From positions 39,119 through 103,118 of the IMG/VR virus record IMGVR_UViG_3300042731_006804: a DNA stretch of 64,000 bases; one strand, written 5' to 3'. Below are positions 6,569 to 14,360 of the stretch, piece by piece. The translations under genes and the position numbers were made by a program. Within the stretch, counting starts at the first letter, position 1; every line of letters begins with the position of its first letter. The DNA is from a virus. Below the pieces are notes generated by a model. It saw only the letters and a list, made by a program, of their open reading frames with translations. It was not told where the DNA came from and ran no database searches.

Positions 6569-7313
6569 TCATAATTCCTCTACTTTCTTTTAATGAATAA
6601 TCACTAGCACCCGAAGGATGGTAGTAACTATTTTCAATGGTAGCTAGGGCACTAGCATATTCGCTTTCACTATGCCATTGGCCTGATAAACCTAGACGTT
6701 TCTGTTGTCTTTTGGTTAATTTACGAAAACCACGCACCTTGGCATGGTTATATAAAATCCGAGACGCGGCACGATTAATACTAGCCAATGTGCACTTATT
6801 TTCAGAGATGTACTCCTCCAATTGATACGTAGCACTTTTTATATCGTCATTATCTAAAAAACGATAGTAGCGATCAAAATGCCAACGTACAATTCCCTCA
6901 ATATGATCAGGATTTTTTAACTCAAAATCTTTAAAACGAAAATAAGCGTACGACGTATTACCGATATGTACTATAGTTGTCTCCCCCTCAATTGTAAAGT
7001 ACACATACGCACACTGAGTAGGTGCTTGATCTGGGGGTACAAATCGAATGCATAGGTGGTCTCTTTTTTGATGATCGTATTTCCCTATTTTTTTAGATAC
7101 TTCGACAACCATCAAATGATTATTTGGAATTGTTGCGTTGTATAACCTATCCACAATATACAAATCAATTGCGCTAGTAGGCACTCCTTTCAATGCCCAT
7201 CGCTGTGCTTTTTGCGTCTTTGAAATCCAATGCCACTCCTCTAGTGGCTCTAGATTTTCTGTATCTAAATCTAAACAACGAAATATTTGTTTAACTTCAA
7301 TGGGCTTTTTCAT
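6561..7313 (-). CDS. Unrecognised 250-residue protein
   Basis: This is the largest unknown gene of the left arm after the DnaJ-like one. The sequence reads as a soluble mixed alpha/beta protein. Residues 1-110 are beta-rich and include VEVSKKIGKYDHQKRDHLCI and AYVYFTIEGETTIVHIGN; the C-terminal 100 residues are helical and basic (KVRGFRKLTKRQQKRLGL). No nuclease, kinase or zinc signature is visible. It has a good AGGAAAAAAATAAG ribosome site. It is followed by a small overlapping gene and preceded closely by a cysteine-rich gene. Base composition here is somewhat richer in G and C than in the replication module. Confidence 0.75.
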   Translation of the reverse strand: MKKPIEVKQIFRCLDLDTENLEPLEEWHWISKTQKAQRWALKGVPTSAIDLYIVDRLYNATIPNNHLMVVEVSKKIGKYDHQKRDHLCIRFVPPDQAPTQCAYVYFTIEGETTIVHIGNTSYAYFRFKDFELKNPDHIEGIVRWHFDRYYRFLDNDDIKSATYQLEEYISENKCTLASINRAASRILYNHAKVRGFRKLTKRQQKRLGLSGQWHSESEYASALATIENSYYHPSGASDYSLKESRGIMNE

Positions 7314-7314
7314 C

Positions 7315-7635
7315 TTATTTTTTTCCTTTTCTACTCTCCCCTAATCTTCGACCTCGTTCCTTCAACGAGGCTATTTGCTCCTCAGTCATCTCTCGCTTAC
7401 AATCCTCCCACGTAACTTTGCCTTTATGTTTAGGATTAAATTGACGCCACCAAAAATTAGGCTCCAATTTTCGGTAAGGCTGATACTGATAAAACGGACA
7501 TTTTCTTGACCCACAATCTACCTTTCCGTCCGTCCAATGTCCCATACATTCCCAACACAAGGCTTCTCCGCATTCTTTCCTCGAAGGAGGTGTTTCGTAA
7601 ATTACCTCTACTGATTTAATTGGTGTCCGTTTCAT
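7315..7635 (-). CDS. Cysteine-rich conserved phage-type protein with N-terminal R-x-P-I tag
   Basis: The 106-residue protein starts MKRTPIKSVEV, the same short tag found on RuvC, the small-terminase-like protein, DnaB and terminase here. Residues 20-50 carry CGEALCWECMGHW, then VDCGSRKCPFYQYQPYRK, a set of five or six cysteines that likely bind zinc. The C-terminal half is W- and K-rich (NFWWRQFNPKHKGKVTWEDC). I believe similar proteins occur in other phages but cannot name a function. AAAGGATAAACAGT precedes the start. Confidence 0.75.
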   Translation of the reverse strand: MKRTPIKSVEVIYETPPSRKECGEALCWECMGHWTDGKVDCGSRKCPFYQYQPYRKLEPNFWWRQFNPKHKGKVTWEDCKREMTEEQIASLKERGRRLGESRKGKK

Positions 7636-7649
7636 ACTGTTTATCCTTT

Positions 7650-7916
7650 CTATTTTATAGGAATTCTTCTAATAGATTTCCTAATCATTTCTATTGGCCT
7701 ACTAAAATTCCATCTATAACAAAGCCATTCATCAAACAAATTATTCTGATCAACGGTCCATCGACCATTTTGTACTTGTCCAGTTTGAGCGCACCATACA
7801 ATGCGCTCATCCTTTATCCACCGATTATAAGACTCATTATATAACTGTAAAATTAATTCAGGCGCTAAATTAACCAATTTTGCATATAAGACTAATCGAA
7901 TATGGTATTCAGTCAT
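7650..7916 (-). CDS. Unrecognised 88-residue protein ending in RRIPIK
   Basis: A small soluble protein with several tryptophans (NRWIKDERIVWC, NGRWTVDQNNLFDEWLCYRW). Its last residues are SIRRIPIK, a C-terminal copy of the R-x-P-I-K peptide that begins the neighbouring gene and several replication proteins. Its start overlaps the stop of the metalloprotease gene by 8 bases. Function unknown, but the tail links it to the tag-bearing set. Confidence 0.7.
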   Translation of the reverse strand: MTEYHIRLVLYAKLVNLAPELILQLYNESYNRWIKDERIVWCAQTGQVQNGRWTVDQNNLFDEWLCYRWNFSRPIEMIRKSIRRIPIK

Positions 7917-8421
7917 GACAACTCACATCCGAACAAAATTCTATTTTGTCCGCTTCAGTAAAAGTATTTCCGGTATTAATTGCATCCATAACCGCTCCAG
8001 GAGATACTATGTCATCCATACCAATATAATGGCCTAATTCATGCAATACCGTAAGTGTAAATAATTCATCCGATAATAAATATCTAAATAGCCATACATC
8101 CCCATTTTGGTATGCGTGACCTAATAAACCCGCCCATTCATCCATATGTGGATCGTCGTAAAAACATACAACAAAATCCCTTCCCCATTCTGGATCAGAC
8201 CCAACAGTAAGCGCTTTTTTATGATCTACTTTATCAGTACCCTCTATACTGATAAAGACTTTTCCGCTTAATTTTTTTGTCCATGAGTTCAAGTAATTAA
8301 TAGATTGCTTAATAACTATTTGATCTGCATCAGAGCATGTATCATCGATCCACAATTCATAAGGCGTTGCTTCGCAACCTACGCAATAACACTCTAATAG
8401 TATAAGAATCCCAATTTTCAT
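7909..8421 (-). CDS. Exported metzincin-type zinc metalloprotease, probable lipoprotein
   Basis: I choose ATG at 8421 (AAGGGATACTAAA upstream, 12 bases after the previous stop). The longer frame to 8466 would place a charged extension before the signal. Residues 1-16 are a hydrophobic signal ending V-G-C, a possible lipobox. The protease core has HELGHYIGMDD, the HExxHxxGxxD zinc-binding helix, and 13 residues later a Met-turn candidate, AVMDAI. The Asp as third ligand recalls snapalysin-like metzincins rather than the usual His. Length (170 residues) suits a minimal catalytic domain. The likely substrate is a periplasmic or cell-surface protein. Its place among accessory genes rather than lysis genes suggests a role in altering the infected host surface. 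Confidence 0.85.
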   Translation of the reverse strand: MKIGILILLECYCVGCEATPYELWIDDTCSDADQIVIKQSINYLNSWTKKLSGKVFISIEGTDKVDHKKALTVGSDPEWGRDFVVCFYDDPHMDEWAGLLGHAYQNGDVWLFRYLLSDELFTLTVLHELGHYIGMDDIVSPGAVMDAINTGNTFTEADKIEFCSDVSCHD

Positions 8422-8432
8422 TTTAGTATCCC

Positions 8433-8960
8433 TTATAATGCGCTTTGCGGACAAGATGCCCCACAAGGCTTTCCATCTATGTGTACGCCTCCTCCTCGGG
8501 TATAGTATCTTCCACGCGGAAAGGATTCTAGCGCATCATGATCTGACTCGTTCACTCTTTCTGTGTCAGTCATTCTTAGATGTGTAATAGCATCATTAAT
8601 GATTTCTATTGGTATATTCATCACGGACGCAATATTTCGAATCTCTATTACATCTAGTGCGGAAATATTCCAATTTCCGTCACTTAATACGTAATGAGAT
8701 CCAGAACTAGAACGTGCTTGAGGCCCCACGTAATCTTTTACGAGATCACATGCTACGTAGAACATGCGATCGTCGTCTATATTTAAATATACAAACCATC
8801 CCCCCTGTTCACGAGTTACAGAGTGACCAAATTGGTCAATCCATTTTTCGTCAATTTTTTCAGGAAGAATATCTCCCCATGTCGAATCTATTATGCAATC
8901 TTCGATGAAGATTGGCAGGGGACCAATTTTAATTTCGTGGGAGTTAACTTCTTTACACAT
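8433..8960 (-). CDS. Unrecognised 175-residue protein
   Basis: The start at 8960 has an excellent GAGGAGAT ribosome site, although it lies 70 bases inside the 3' end of the coiled-coil gene in another frame. The N-terminal two thirds is acidic and beta-rich (QGGWFVYLNIDDDRMFYVAC). The C-terminus is Gly- and Cys-rich (TRGGGVHIDGKPCGASCPQ). There is no signal peptide. No domain is recognised. Confidence 0.75.
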   Translation of the reverse strand: MCKEVNSHEIKIGPLPIFIEDCIIDSTWGDILPEKIDEKWIDQFGHSVTREQGGWFVYLNIDDDRMFYVACDLVKDYVGPQARSSSGSHYVLSDGNWNISALDVIEIRNIASVMNIPIEIINDAITHLRMTDTERVNESDHDALESFPRGRYYTRGGGVHIDGKPCGASCPQSAL

Positions 8961-9403
8961 GACATCTCCTCTTTGAGTTGTTTATTCTCGTATGCTATGT
9001 TTGATAGCAAACATTCCCGCTCATATGAGAGGCGTACCGAATTACGAGCTAGTTGTTCTTCTTTATACGCAGCATGCCAATATGAACGAGCTTGGCTTAA
9101 TTCTTTTTCAGCACGATCTTTACAGACCATATACTCTCGTCTTACCCGAGAGTTTTCCTTTTTAAGTAATCTAATTTCATCTTCATTTTGTTGCTTGTTG
9201 TGAGATAATCGCGACAACGTCTCAGATAGTTTTTCTACATTCTCCTGAGAGGTCAAGAGATTGTCGTTAATGCTTTTAATGTCAATCACAAGATCATCTA
9301 CGATTGACATTGCATCCTCAAGATGTTTTGATGCTTTATTTGTGGCGCCCAACTCAAGAAATTCTATTGCTAGAGCAAGAGAATTATGTAATTTGTTAAT
9401 CAT
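8891..9403 (-). CDS. Coiled-coil protein
   Basis: This 170-residue protein is almost entirely helical. Heptad-like spacing runs from about residue 30 to 150 (NDNLLTSQENVEKLSETLSR, then DEIRLLKKENSRVRREY), with no proline in that stretch. The C-terminal 15 residues are basic and leave the helix. It has an AAAGGAAATAGAG ribosome site. It overlaps the following gene by 70 bases. A structural, scaffolding or nucleoid-associated role is possible; nothing specific is recognised. Confidence 0.75.
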   Translation of the reverse strand: MINKLHNSLALAIEFLELGATNKASKHLEDAMSIVDDLVIDIKSINDNLLTSQENVEKLSETLSRLSHNKQQNEDEIRLLKKENSRVRREYMVCKDRAEKELSQARSYWHAAYKEEQLARNSVRLSYERECLLSNIAYENKQLKEEMSCVKKLTPTKLKLVPCQSSSKIA

Positions 9404-9472
9404 CTCTATTTCCTTTACCTTCCGGCACCCTTCACCGCCCGCCTCAAGGGAGACAAGCGGGATGTGGGTCAG

Positions 9473-9694
9473 CTAGTCCGCCCACCCATCAAGCTCTCGC
9501 TGGATAGCCCCCTCGGACATCCCACCCATGGTGAGAGCTAGTTCAGTTGCGTACCGCGCGGTGCAGGCATCATTGGTCATCCCGTCAACCGCTTCGAGAC
9601 TGCCGACGTACCATGTGCCCTCGCAATAATTCATCGCGCCGCCAAGTATCCGAAAATCTTCCAGTGCCTTGTCAAAGTCTTTGTACGCTTTCAT
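9473..9694 (-). CDS. Small GC-rich gene, likely recent import
   Basis: The frame opens at 9727, but AAGGAGAAGGAAA directly precedes the ATG at 9694, giving a 73-residue protein starting MKAYKDFDKALEDF. It has a G- and A-rich middle (LGGAMNYCEGTWYVGSLEAV) and an acidic end. The coding sequence from about 9420 to 9700 is conspicuously richer in G and C than its surroundings and uses codons (GCG, GCC, CTC) that are rare elsewhere here. It is preceded by a 227-bp gap with an operator-like palindrome and so forms its own unit. Function unknown. Confidence 0.7.
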   Translation of the reverse strand: MKAYKDFDKALEDFRILGGAMNYCEGTWYVGSLEAVDGMTNDACTARYATELALTMGGMSEGAIQRELDGWAD

Positions 9695-9812
9695 TTTCCT
9701 TCTCCTTTGTTGTGTTTCAGTGTTCATACCCTTATGTTAGTGCAAACGGGATACCAAAACAAGTAAATAAGGTTAAAAAATAAAAACTAATGATTTAAGG
9801 TACTTAAAAATA

Positions 9813-9840
9813 GTATTTAGGTAAGTATATACCTAAATAC
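9813..9840. promoter_or_regulatory. Operator-like palindrome, third TATTTAGGTA site
   Basis: Perfect 11-bp arms GTATTTAGGTA and TACCTAAATAC are separated by 6 bases (agtata). Arm sequence and 6-base spacing equal those of the 26-bp palindrome at 4553-4578. It lies in the 227-bp intergenic region between the winged-helix gene and the GC-rich gene. A possible promoter TTGTTT-17-TAACAT lies nearer to the gene. The rest of this gap is AT-rich with scattered AGGTA half-sites and no convincing open frame. Confidence 0.6.
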
Positions 9841-9954
9841 ACTACTTTTTACATAGTTAAGGTATGCAAAAAATACACAACTTATAAAAAAGTAATGATT
9901 TAGATATTTTACTAAATAGGTAAAAAGGTAATAGGTTATGAAAAATTTGCGTAC

Positions 9955-10401
9955 CTACCAAATATAGCCAACCCCTTTATAAATATAATCCTCTAATCTA
10001 AGATCTTCTTCGGAATCATCCCCTTGTCGCAGACATTTTCCACAATAATATTGAGACTTATATAGGTATAACGTAGTTTTTACATTACAATTATAGCAAT
10101 AATCTATTTTATTCTTAGGTTTATATACTGGAGTCATTATTCCATTATTAATAAACTGACAACCTTTTTGCGTCAGAACATAATGATGACTTTTATTTGA
10201 TTTTTCTGATTTTTTTAAACGGTCTAGCAATCCTTCATTTACGAGTATACGTAGCCAATTACCCATTTGTTTTTTAGGTATACCTAATATGACAGATGCT
10301 TTATGATATAAAAAAGGAGTAGGTATAGGTTTATCTCTTACTTCTCTATAGATATATTTAAGGATATATAATTTTACACTTTTTTCTTTTACATTATTCA
10401 T
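9955..10401 (-). CDS. Winged-helix plus zinc-ribbon DNA-binding protein
   Basis: Residues 10-90 read as a winged helix: helices around VKLYILKYIYREV, a recognition-type segment KKQMGNWLRILVNEGLLDRL and a basic wing with HHYVLTQKG. Residues about 105-130 hold CYNC and CGKC, a zinc ribbon. The protein is likely a transcriptional regulator. It ends in the acidic tail DDSEEDLRLEDY. Its ATG overlaps the TGA of the upstream mini-gene (ATGA). The gap that follows carries a palindromic operator, so it is one candidate to bind that site, which is inference. The gene itself contains a small TTAGGTATACCTAA palindrome at 10274-10287. Confidence 0.75.
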   Translation of the reverse strand: MNNVKEKSVKLYILKYIYREVRDKPIPTPFLYHKASVILGIPKKQMGNWLRILVNEGLLDRLKKSEKSNKSHHYVLTQKGCQFINNGIMTPVYKPKNKIDYCYNCNVKTTLYLYKSQYYCGKCLRQGDDSEEDLRLEDYIYKGVGYIW

Positions 10402-10571
10402 TTATTCCGCCGTTTTCTAAAAATGAATAATTGACGATCTTCTTCAATACAATTAATAACCTTTCTCCTATTATGGTCACAACACAACACTTCCTTATCA
10501 TCCTTTATAAACTTATACCTACATAAACCATCTAATTCCCGTTTTTTACAATCGCATTTCTCATCAAACAT
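10398..10571 (-). CDS. 57-residue cysteine-rich mini-protein
   Basis: This gene is too short for many gene callers. It starts at ATG 10571, sharing its first base with the last base of the terminase stop (TAATG), and stops with TGA overlapping the next ATG. The sequence begins MFDEKCDCKKREL, has CRYKFIKDDKEVLCCDHN in the middle and ends in a basic tail. The six cysteines and a histidine suggest a small zinc-binding fold. The double overlap on both sides strongly supports translation. Confidence 0.75.
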   Translation of the reverse strand: MFDEKCDCKKRELDGLCRYKFIKDDKEVLCCDHNRRKVINCIEEDRQLFIFRKRRNK

Positions 10572-12499
10572 TAAAAACCTCCTATTCCAAAATTATATTG
10601 ATCATCCAATCGCTTCATTTCTTGTAAAGCAATAATGCTATGTATCTCAGAACATCCATCAATACCTTCTCCAGCTATTTCTTGTAAAATATCTCTGTAT
10701 ATAGGATAATCGTATTCATTGCAAATAATACCATTTCCTTTCTTAATATTATTAATAACATATTTTTTCTTTTCTTCTAAGTCTGTATTAGATATCTTAG
10801 AATCAGTTACTATGGTATCATCAACTAAATTATGTCTACGAGGTTCAATCTCAACATCATCTCCAAAACTAAAGCCAAAAGCACCTCGTTTAATTGCTTG
10901 ATTACACAACCAAGTGGACATTACGGTGTCATCATGCTGACCTACTGATTGAACTTTACCGTCTAAAAAAGTCATTGATCTAAATTCATCAATCAATATA
11001 TCCGTTAATTCAATACTATGGGCATCTCCTCTAGGAATTCTAAATTTACCATTTTCAAACAATACACGTAATTCAGGAACACCAAATTCTAATGAATTTT
11101 TATTCTGTGCAGTAGTTACAAATTTATAAATAGGTAAATCAGTTTCTCTTATTAATTCATCTCCAAAAATTCGTTGCATTTGATTTGCTTCTAAAGTCAT
11201 TAATCCGGGATCATATATACGTCCCATTCTATTAATTTCAGATTGCTGTTCTCTATAAGGTAATCCTTTCTTTCGAAACATATCAATCAACCACCTATTC
11301 CCAAAGTTATCTAAACCTAAAATAATAATAACTGTATAATCTGCCTGAACAGTAGACGAAATGGCAAAGTCAACCCCGGCATAGGGAACAATCCCTTTAT
11401 CTAACCAAAATTGTAAAGGCATACCTAATTTTAAATTAAATTGTTCAACTGGACTACCTTTAAATAGACTAATTGGGAATAAACTCATTTCGTCGCTAAT
11501 CGGTGAAACTAAAAATTCCCTACCATATCTAATAAGTCCTATTTCGTCCTTTTTAGTAAGTAAACGCTCCAATGGATATCTATCTGACCAAAGAACATTA
11601 TTAATAATTTCTCCTGGATTAGATTCAGCTGGATAATGTTTAAATATATATTGTTTATTTTTTCGTAATTCTCCATACAAATCATTTATATGAAATGGAG
11701 TACCTACTACAATTATTTGCCCTGAAGGAGTGACCATGTTTGAAATAGCATTGAAGAAATAATCATTTTGTTTATTTCTAACTGTCTCACTCCAAGCAGT
11801 TTCGTCATTAAGCCCGTCATCTACTACAATCCATCTAGGATGAGCACCTCGAACACGAACACCAAAACCCCTAGCATATATTCTATGTCCATTTGCTAAT
11901 GTAATTTTTTTAGAACCCCATGAAGATTTCTTTTTAGGAACTAAGTATTGTAATTGAGGATTAGTCTCAATCTCAATCTTAATCATTTCTAAAAATTCAG
12001 ATGCCTGAGATTGTGTAGCTGAAAAAATAAACCCGCATTCCCCAGGATATTTAATTGCTTGTCTAATTGGGTAAGCAAAATCAAAAAAATAAGATTTGCC
12101 ATGATCTCGCGCGCTCAATATACAAATTCGATTATTATACGCTATTAACTCATCCCATTCAAGGTGATGGTCTCCAATTAAAAATTTACCGTTATAAGGA
12201 GGTTCAATAGGTCCAGTTAAAATAGAATCTGCAAAATAAGCAACAGATTCAAGGATCATTTGTTTATCTAATTCATTTAATCTTATCTCACATTCAGGAT
12301 TAATATCTTCTAAATCAAAATTAGATTCTTCCTCAGTTAAATCTTCTTCAACTATTTCATAATCAAAATTAGATTCAAGTGAGGCTAATAGTAATTCATA
12401 TGAATTAGCAATAGTGGTATTTCTATCTATAAAGGGAATAGCTGTCCGTTTAAAAGGACTAATTAAAGGAGTAGAATTTATTATAGGAATACGCTGCAT
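10571..12499 (-). CDS. terL: Terminase large subunit (packaging ATPase/nuclease)
   Basis: This motor pumps DNA into the prohead and cuts concatemers. At 642 residues it is of full length. The N-terminal ATPase has a Walker A-like SARDHGKS near residue 130 and Walker B IVVDDGLND near 226. The C-terminal RNase H-like nuclease has acidic residues in GVDFA (about 377), LEANQ (about 436) and QHDDTV (about 523). The start is ATG at 12499 in a TAATG overlap with the mini-gene upstream. Its N-terminus is MQRIPIINS, another R-x-P-I tag. It lies far from the head genes, next to small phage proteins, while a small-terminase-like gene is 2.5 kb upstream. Confidence 0.93.
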   Translation of the reverse strand: MQRIPIINSTPLISPFKRTAIPFIDRNTTIANSYELLLASLESNFDYEIVEEDLTEEESNFDLEDINPECEIRLNELDKQMILESVAYFADSILTGPIEPPYNGKFLIGDHHLEWDELIAYNNRICILSARDHGKSYFFDFAYPIRQAIKYPGECGFIFSATQSQASEFLEMIKIEIETNPQLQYLVPKKKSSWGSKKITLANGHRIYARGFGVRVRGAHPRWIVVDDGLNDETAWSETVRNKQNDYFFNAISNMVTPSGQIIVVGTPFHINDLYGELRKNKQYIFKHYPAESNPGEIINNVLWSDRYPLERLLTKKDEIGLIRYGREFLVSPISDEMSLFPISLFKGSPVEQFNLKLGMPLQFWLDKGIVPYAGVDFAISSTVQADYTVIIILGLDNFGNRWLIDMFRKKGLPYREQQSEINRMGRIYDPGLMTLEANQMQRIFGDELIRETDLPIYKFVTTAQNKNSLEFGVPELRVLFENGKFRIPRGDAHSIELTDILIDEFRSMTFLDGKVQSVGQHDDTVMSTWLCNQAIKRGAFGFSFGDDVEIEPRRHNLVDDTIVTDSKISNTDLEEKKKYVINNIKKGNGIICNEYDYPIYRDILQEIAGEGIDGCSEIHSIIALQEMKRLDDQYNFGIGGF

Positions 12500-12675
12500 T
12501 ATTTTTCATGAAAAGTAACCTTTTCATAATTATTGATAATCTTAGTAATATAAATAGGTTTATCCGATAAATCTATTCCTACAAATACACTAGTTACCAA
12601 CCTATTTCTAAAGGCTACCGAATCATCTACAAAATGAAAATAGTCAGTATACAATATACCAGTAGAAATTTTCAT
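12499..12675 (-). CDS. 58-residue mini-protein upstream of terminase
   Basis: The start is ATG at 12675, 3 bases after the upstream stop, and the stop is TAA overlapping the terminase ATG as TAATG. The sequence is beta-rich (ILYTDYFHFVDDSVAFRN, then SVFVGIDLSDKPIYI) with no cysteines or membrane segment. Tight coupling to terminase suggests co-translation. No family is recognised. Confidence 0.7.
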   Translation of the reverse strand: MKISTGILYTDYFHFVDDSVAFRNRLVTSVFVGIDLSDKPIYITKIINNYEKVTFHEK

Positions 12676-12678
12676 AAT

Positions 12679-12963
12679 TTATTTTAATTGTACGTTTCTG
12701 TTATTGATAGCATCATTAATATGCTCAAAAACATAATCCGTTGCATCAGTACACTGAATCATACAATTAGAAAAACGCACCCCTGCTTCCGTCAATAACT
12801 TTCTATCCATTACCTCATTTAGCGCATCAATGTTTTTTAGATAAGATAGAGTACAATCTTCGGCACACTGATTCACTTTTTCACGGTCAATACCTTGAAA
12901 AAATGCACAAGCATTCACTACACAAAGTACAATTACTAAGCAAATAATGACATTTCGTTTCAT
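12679..12963 (-). CDS. Small predicted lipoprotein with twin CX3C motif
   Basis: Residues 1-19 are a basic start plus a hydrophobic segment ending V-N-A-C, a lipobox-like site, so export and lipidation are likely. The 75-residue mature part is helical. It carries two CX3C pairs, NQCAEDC near residue 32-38 and SNCMIQC near 67-73, about 30 residues apart. Such twin CX3C helical hairpins are normally held by two disulphides, which suits the periplasm. An outer-membrane spanin (Rz1-type) was considered, but those are usually proline-rich. Superinfection exclusion is another possibility. The function is not established. Confidence 0.75.
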   Translation of the reverse strand: MKRNVIICLVIVLCVVNACAFFQGIDREKVNQCAEDCTLSYLKNIDALNEVMDRKLLTEAGVRFSNCMIQCTDATDYVFEHINDAINNRNVQLK

Positions 12964-12975
12964 TGGCTTACCTCC

Positions 12976-13176
12976 TTATAGTTTTGAAAGCCATGATTCT
13001 TTTATTTTTAACTCACCTTCAAATCCTAACATACATTTTTCATGTAAATCAGAATCATCATGAATAACCTGATTTGGAACCCATTTATAACCAAAATCAG
13101 GAGTATCTACATAAACCGCTTTACCTGATTTTTTAAGCAAAGTACAGTTACCCATTGAAACAGCTGATTCTTTCAT
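12976..13176 (-). CDS. Unrecognised 66-residue protein
   Basis: The gene begins right after the stop of the mini-gene at 13177-13344 (TAG then ATG) and ends 12 bases before the lipoprotein gene. The sequence includes KSGKAVYVDTPDFGYKWVPN and CMLGFEGELKIKE, which look like a small beta barrel. It has two cysteines and no signal. Unknown function. Confidence 0.65.
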   Translation of the reverse strand: MKESAVSMGNCTLLKKSGKAVYVDTPDFGYKWVPNQVIHDDSDLHEKCMLGFEGELKIKESWLSKL

Positions 13177-13344
13177 CTATTTGCCTAAACCCTTTCCAAA
13201 TAAAAAAACTGAAAAATCCTCTTTTATTGGAACCCTATTTGTCTTTTTTCCGCAATTGCATTTCCATGCATGTATTTCATATACATGAATTACTATACCA
13301 CGTTTTTCGTCAAAATAACAATCCTTTTTAGGTTTCTTGTCCAT
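13177..13344 (-). CDS. 55-residue mini-protein coupled to the clamp gene
   Basis: The ATG at 13344 overlaps the clamp stop (TAATG). The sequence begins MDKKPKKDCYFDEKRG, contains WKCNCGKKTNRVPI with two cysteines in a CxC, and ends in FGKGLGK. The segment TNRVPIK is one more R-x-P-I-K match. Overlap on one side and adjacency on the other support a real gene. Its small size and position suggest an accessory of the clamp or of the terminase module, which is inference. Confidence 0.7.
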   Translation of the reverse strand: MDKKPKKDCYFDEKRGIVIHVYEIHAWKCNCGKKTNRVPIKEDFSVFLFGKGLGK

Positions 13345-14360
13345 TATTCATTAATTAATGGCCAAATATACATAGTAACATTATCACCTTTAATTACTAA
13401 AGGAGATGGATATTTATTATATACTAAGTCAACTACATCAGATTTAATATGCGATAGACATTGGTATATCATTACCCCATTAATTCCTACATTAAATGGA
13501 ACATCAGTAGATCCATCAATAATACCTACATTACCAATATAAGAATCTGAAATAGTATCAATTCCCAAAGCTTTTATTTCTATTTTTCTATCAATAATAT
13601 TAAAAGAAATCCCATTTATATCTGAAACATTAGAAGCTTGCTTAACTACATCTAATAATTGCTTTCTATTTATAATAGTATGGTAATCATATTTATATTT
13701 TATAGCTATATCTGTATTAGGATATTTCCTGTCACCTAAAGCAACTATACGAATAATACTATCTAACATAAAATATAAAAAGTAATCATCTTTGTATACT
13801 GCGCTACATTTCACTTTTTTAGGCCATTTATTAAACAATTCAATAGGAATAACTATGTCTCCATAAGGAAAATTCATTTCCTCTAACCTAACTAATCTGT
13901 TGCCATCAGTTGCTTCAATATAGTCTTTAGTAAAATGCAAATAAGGAAACCCATTTGCTTTAGAAGATTTAGAAGCACTAAAAATAACACTATTCAACTT
14001 ACATATATCCATACTAATAAATTGATAATCACTTTTAGGATAAATAGGCAATGGGTATACATCTGACAAGCAATCTAAATAGTAATAATTGGCTTTACCT
14101 ATAAGGCATACACGATTAGTTCCATCAAATGTTGTATTAAATTCTAAAGCCCCTTTATCCTTTACTGCTTCAGACACTATTGAAGCATCTACTAAACAAT
14201 CTAATAAAGGAGAATCTACGTAAGCAAAAGAAGAACATATTCCATCAGTAACAAATACCCCAGATGGATTTGATACAAACCTAATTTTATTAAAGACAGA
14301 TTTATTACTATCCTTCGTTAAAAGCGATAGCATGCCTTTCAAAGCAGGCTTTAATTCCAT
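13344..14360 (-). CDS. dnaN: DNA polymerase sliding clamp (DnaN-like)
   Basis: This ring protein holds the phage polymerase on DNA. The 338 residues read as a bacterial beta-clamp type. The middle domain has FSASKSSKANGFPYLHFTKD then IEATDGNRLVRLEEMNFPYG, with the IVIPIELF strand typical of the DnaN inter-domain region. The end VTMYIWPLINE corresponds to the C-terminal strand of DnaN. A GAGGGA ribosome site lies inside the overlapping upstream gene. T4 uses a PCNA-type clamp, so a DnaN-type clamp with a Pol I-type polymerase is notable. The upstream zinc DNA-binding protein overlaps it by 53 bases, suggesting linked function. Confidence 0.82.
   Translation of the reverse strand: MELKPALKGMLSLLTKDSNKSVFNKIRFVSNPSGVFVTDGICSSFAYVDSPLLDCLVDASIVSEAVKDKGALEFNTTFDGTNRVCLIGKANYYYLDCLSDVYPLPIYPKSDYQFISMDICKLNSVIFSASKSSKANGFPYLHFTKDYIEATDGNRLVRLEEMNFPYGDIVIPIELFNKWPKKVKCSAVYKDDYFLYFMLDSIIRIVALGDRKYPNTDIAIKYKYDYHTIINRKQLLDVVKQASNVSDINGISFNIIDRKIEIKALGIDTISDSYIGNVGIIDGSTDVPFNVGINGVMIYQCLSHIKSDVVDLVYNKYPSPLVIKGDNVTMYIWPLINE

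Noticed and set aside
10274-10287. TTAGGTATACCTAA palindrome in the winged-helix gene as an operator
   Set aside because: Half-sites are like the TATTTAGGTA family, but the 6-base spacer is missing and it is within coding sequence (codons for L-G-I-P).
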